Notes under the pieces: generated by a model
Told to the model about the DNA's origin: nothing
Databases searched by the model: none
The model's input: the letters and a program-made list of their open reading frames with translations, nothing else
In this document: piece after piece, positions 13,442 through 15,037 of the stretch
Numbering within the stretch: position 1 is the first letter of the stretch
Layout of the letters: each line of letters begins with the position of its first letter
Source: Thermoprotei archaeon
GTDB lineage: Archaea > Thermoproteota > Methanomethylicia > Nezhaarchaeales > WYZ-LMO8
Length of the DNA stretch: 15,037 nt
Assembly (NCBI GenBank): GCA_003650865.1
Contig: QMSN01000006.1
Location: 1 to 15,037 of the forward strand
Direction of reading: 5' to 3'
Made by a program: the position numbers and the translations under genes

Positions 13442-14212
13442 GTGATAAACTCTGGCGCTAAGTACGACTTGGAGGGAGCTCCCAGGAAAGTTGTAGATGA
13501 ATCTGTAGGTCCAATAGCCGTGGGGTGTGGAGCTGCTGTACCCCTCAAAGAGGTTGAGGAGGAGGTTGCCTTCAAGTTCCTAGCCAACCCCTCAAGCCTA
13601 AGCTGTGAAGAGGCGTTTAAGCTCTTGAGGAGCGTTAAGGGGGTGTTCGTAGGTTACGAGGATAAGCTCAGCGGCTTAAGCGAGTGCTGGAGGCTCTTCA
13701 AGCTAGCTGGTAAGCTCACAAGCAACTTAGACCTCTCGTGCTCTTGGTGCTCCTGCATAGGCCTAACCGACAAGAGCTTAGAGAAGAGGGTTGCAGTCGA
13801 GAGAATACCAATACCGGAGCTCGCTCTGTCAGGTAACGTAGTCATAGGTCTAAGCGTGCTAGGCTTTAGCTGTAGGAGAGTTGAGTTTCAGGAGATACCT
13901 CTAGTCAAGTTCGAGAAGCCTAAGCCACCACCATCACTAATAGACGTGGTAGCTCAAGCGGTCGACAGCGGCGCTGGCGATGTAGTTGTAAACGTGGAGG
14001 GGGTCATTGAGGGCCTAGCTAAGGAGGTCAAGAAGGGCCTAGAGGAGGAGCTGGCAGCACTCAGCTCAGCGGTTAAAGAGGCTGTTGAAGGTGGAGCGGC
14101 CTACGTTGAGGTTGAGGGGCTTGTCGACGACGTGTTTAACAGGTTGTGCAAGAGGCTTGGCCGCTACGCCTTGAGCTTAAAGGAGGAGGCTAGGAGGAAG
14201 CTCATGATATGA
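13442..14212 (+). CDS. Cysteine-rich protein with CxxCxC motif, family not recognised
   Basis: The protein has 256 residues from GTG 13442. The N-terminal part has PIAVGCGAAVPL (24-35) and Cys55 and Cys82. The centre has LSCSWCSCIGLTDK (98-111), where Cys100, Cys103 and Cys105 could bind metal. Cys144 and Cys236 are elsewhere. Residues about 185-256 form acidic and basic amphipathic helices (EGLAKEVKKGLEEELAALSSAV), probably a coiled or helical tail. A proline-rich linker (KPKPPPS, 159-165) separates the halves. The start may really be ATT at 13430, 7 bases after GGAGGG (13417-13422), giving MKLTVINSG. It follows the DUF364 gene closely and precedes Mrp. A metal or Fe-S role is an inference from cysteines and context. 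Confidence 0.75.
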   Translation: MINSGAKYDLEGAPRKVVDESVGPIAVGCGAAVPLKEVEEEVAFKFLANPSSLSCEEAFKLLRSVKGVFVGYEDKLSGLSECWRLFKLAGKLTSNLDLSCSWCSCIGLTDKSLEKRVAVERIPIPELALSGNVVIGLSVLGFSCRRVEFQEIPLVKFEKPKPPPSLIDVVAQAVDSGAGDVVVNVEGVIEGLAKEVKKGLEEELAALSSAVKEAVEGGAAYVEVEGLVDDVFNRLCKRLGRYALSLKEEARRKLMI

Positions 14213-14240
14213 TTCTTGGCTCAAAGCAACTCCTCAGAAA

Positions 14241-14251
14241 AATTCTTAAAC
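14241..14251 (+). promoter_or_regulatory. TATA box and ribosome binding site region for the Mrp gene
   Basis: AATTCTTAAAC at 14241-14251 resembles a TATA box, predicting transcription from about 14272. GGTGG at 14285-14289, 5 bases before ATG 14295, is a plausible ribosome binding site. The Mrp gene may therefore have its own promoter as well as read-through from the DUF364 run. Confidence 0.45.
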
Positions 14252-14294
14252 TACTGCACATAAACGCTCACAGCTCATCAATGTGGTGGCGAGC

Positions 14295-15037
14295 ATGAGC
14301 GAGCAGGAGAGGAGAGAGGTCGTTGAGGAAGCTAAGAAGAGGATAGAGGAAGAGGAGGCTAGGCTTAGAGAGGCTCTATCCAAGATAAAGCACAAGGTCA
14401 TGGTGATAAGCGGAAAGGGTGGTGTCGGCAAGAGCTTTGTGACCGCAAACCTAGCCATGGCGTTCGCCTTAAAGGGCTACGCCATAGGGGTTCTAGACGC
14501 AGACATACATGGCCCCTCCATACCGAAGATGCTTGGCTTGAGGGGTGAGGCTCCTACAACGAGCCCAGCTGGCATCTTTCCCGTGATAGGTCCCCTAAAC
14601 ATAAAGGTCATGTCCATGGACCTCCTGCTCCCAAGTGATGAGCTCCCAGTCATATGGAGAGGCCCCTTGAAGATGGGGGCTTTGAGGCAGTTCATAGCCG
14701 ATGTCGTGTGGGGCAATCTGGACATACTCTTCGTGGACTTACCGCCTGGCACAGGCGACGAGCCTCTATCCATAGCTCAAATGCTTCAGCCCGACTTCGC
14801 GGTTATAGTGACGATACCCTCAGAGGTCTCTCAGCTCGTCGTTAAGAAGGTCGTTACGTTCTCTAGGACGCTGAACGTCCCCATACTCGGCGTCATAGAG
14901 AACATGAGCTACTTCGTATGCCCCAAGTGCGGCTCTAGGTATGACCTCTTCGGCTCAGGTGGTGGGAAGAAGCTGGCTGAGGACATGGGCGTGCGGTTCC
15001 TAGGGGCGATACCAATAGACCCATCGATAAATGAGGC
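14295..15037 (+). CDS. Mrp/ApbC-type (NBP35 family) Fe-S cluster carrier ATPase, 3'-truncated by window end
   Basis: The frame is open from ATG 14295 to the window end, giving at least 247 residues. After a charged N-terminal helix come the deviant Walker A motif SGKGGVGKS, DADIHGPSIPKMLG (switch I), LFVDLPPGTGDEPLS (Walker B/switch II), and ENMSYFVCPKCG with the CPKC pair that binds the bridging Fe-S cluster in the dimer. These are hallmarks of the P-loop Fe-S cluster carrier proteins Mrp, ApbC and NBP35. The N-terminal four-cysteine ferredoxin-like motif of eukaryotic Nbp35 is absent. It should accept, hold and deliver Fe-S clusters in the cytoplasm. In-frame GTGs at 14283 and 14286 are weaker starts; ATG has GGTGG upstream. 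The final residues seen are PIDPSINEA; the C terminus is beyond the window. Confidence 0.92.
   Translation, partial: MSEQERREVVEEAKKRIEEEEARLREALSKIKHKVMVISGKGGVGKSFVTANLAMAFALKGYAIGVLDADIHGPSIPKMLGLRGEAPTTSPAGIFPVIGPLNIKVMSMDLLLPSDELPVIWRGPLKMGALRQFIADVVWGNLDILFVDLPPGTGDEPLSIAQMLQPDFAVIVTIPSEVSQLVVKKVVTFSRTLNVPILGVIENMSYFVCPKCGSRYDLFGSGGGKKLAEDMGVRFLGAIPIDPSINE

Overview
The window looks like chromosomal DNA from a thermophilic archaeon, most likely of the Thermoproteota/Korarchaeota/Bathyarchaeia kind; I cannot name a genus. The signs are an ADP-forming acyl-CoA synthetase, a cupin-type phosphoglucose isomerase, a 6-phospho-3-hexuloisomerase (archaeal RuMP-type pentose formation), CofD (coenzyme F420 synthesis), strong AGG/AGA and ATA codon use, many TTG/GTG starts, and TATA boxes about 25 bases before start codons, as expected of leaderless archaeal transcripts. 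Genes are tightly packed. No gene-free stretch exceeds about 120 bases, and I see no tRNA, rRNA, insertion sequence or CRISPR array.

Left part (1-6600): a possible tail of an upstream gene is followed by an ADP-forming acyl-CoA synthetase (fused alpha and beta domains) coupled to a BioD-like/DRTGG protein. A convergent hexuloisomerase (hxlB) comes next. Divergent from it are a PaaK-type arylacetate/aryl-CoA ligase, a phosphoribosyltransferase-like protein and a small tyrosine-rich protein of unknown function. The two CoA ligases suggest a peptide- or amino-acid-using metabolism that makes or uses acyl- and aryl-CoA esters.

Middle (6600-11700): a minus-strand operon runs cupin phosphoglucose isomerase, cofD, cyclophilin-like protein, with gaps of only 1 and 2 bases. 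Divergent from it are an iron-type alcohol dehydrogenase, a small RHAxxRxxER protein, a membrane-embedded M50-like metalloprotease, and a small protein resembling a retropepsin-like aspartic protease but with Asn at the expected catalytic Asp. The last is preceded by a perfect 28-base direct duplication that keeps a small basic reading frame open.

Right part (11700-15037): a radical SAM protein of the spore-photolyase-like group (minus strand) shares a 43-base promoter region with a plus-strand run: a cysteine-rich DUF364 protein, an unrecognised cysteine-rich protein with a CxxCxC motif, and an Mrp/ApbC-type Fe-S carrier ATPase cut by the window end. The DUF364, CxxCxC and Mrp neighbourhood is the best candidate here for an undescribed metal or Fe-S handling system. 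Other points of note are a possible leaderless 27-codon leader ORF overlapping the paaK start and a possible AUU start for the CxxCxC gene.
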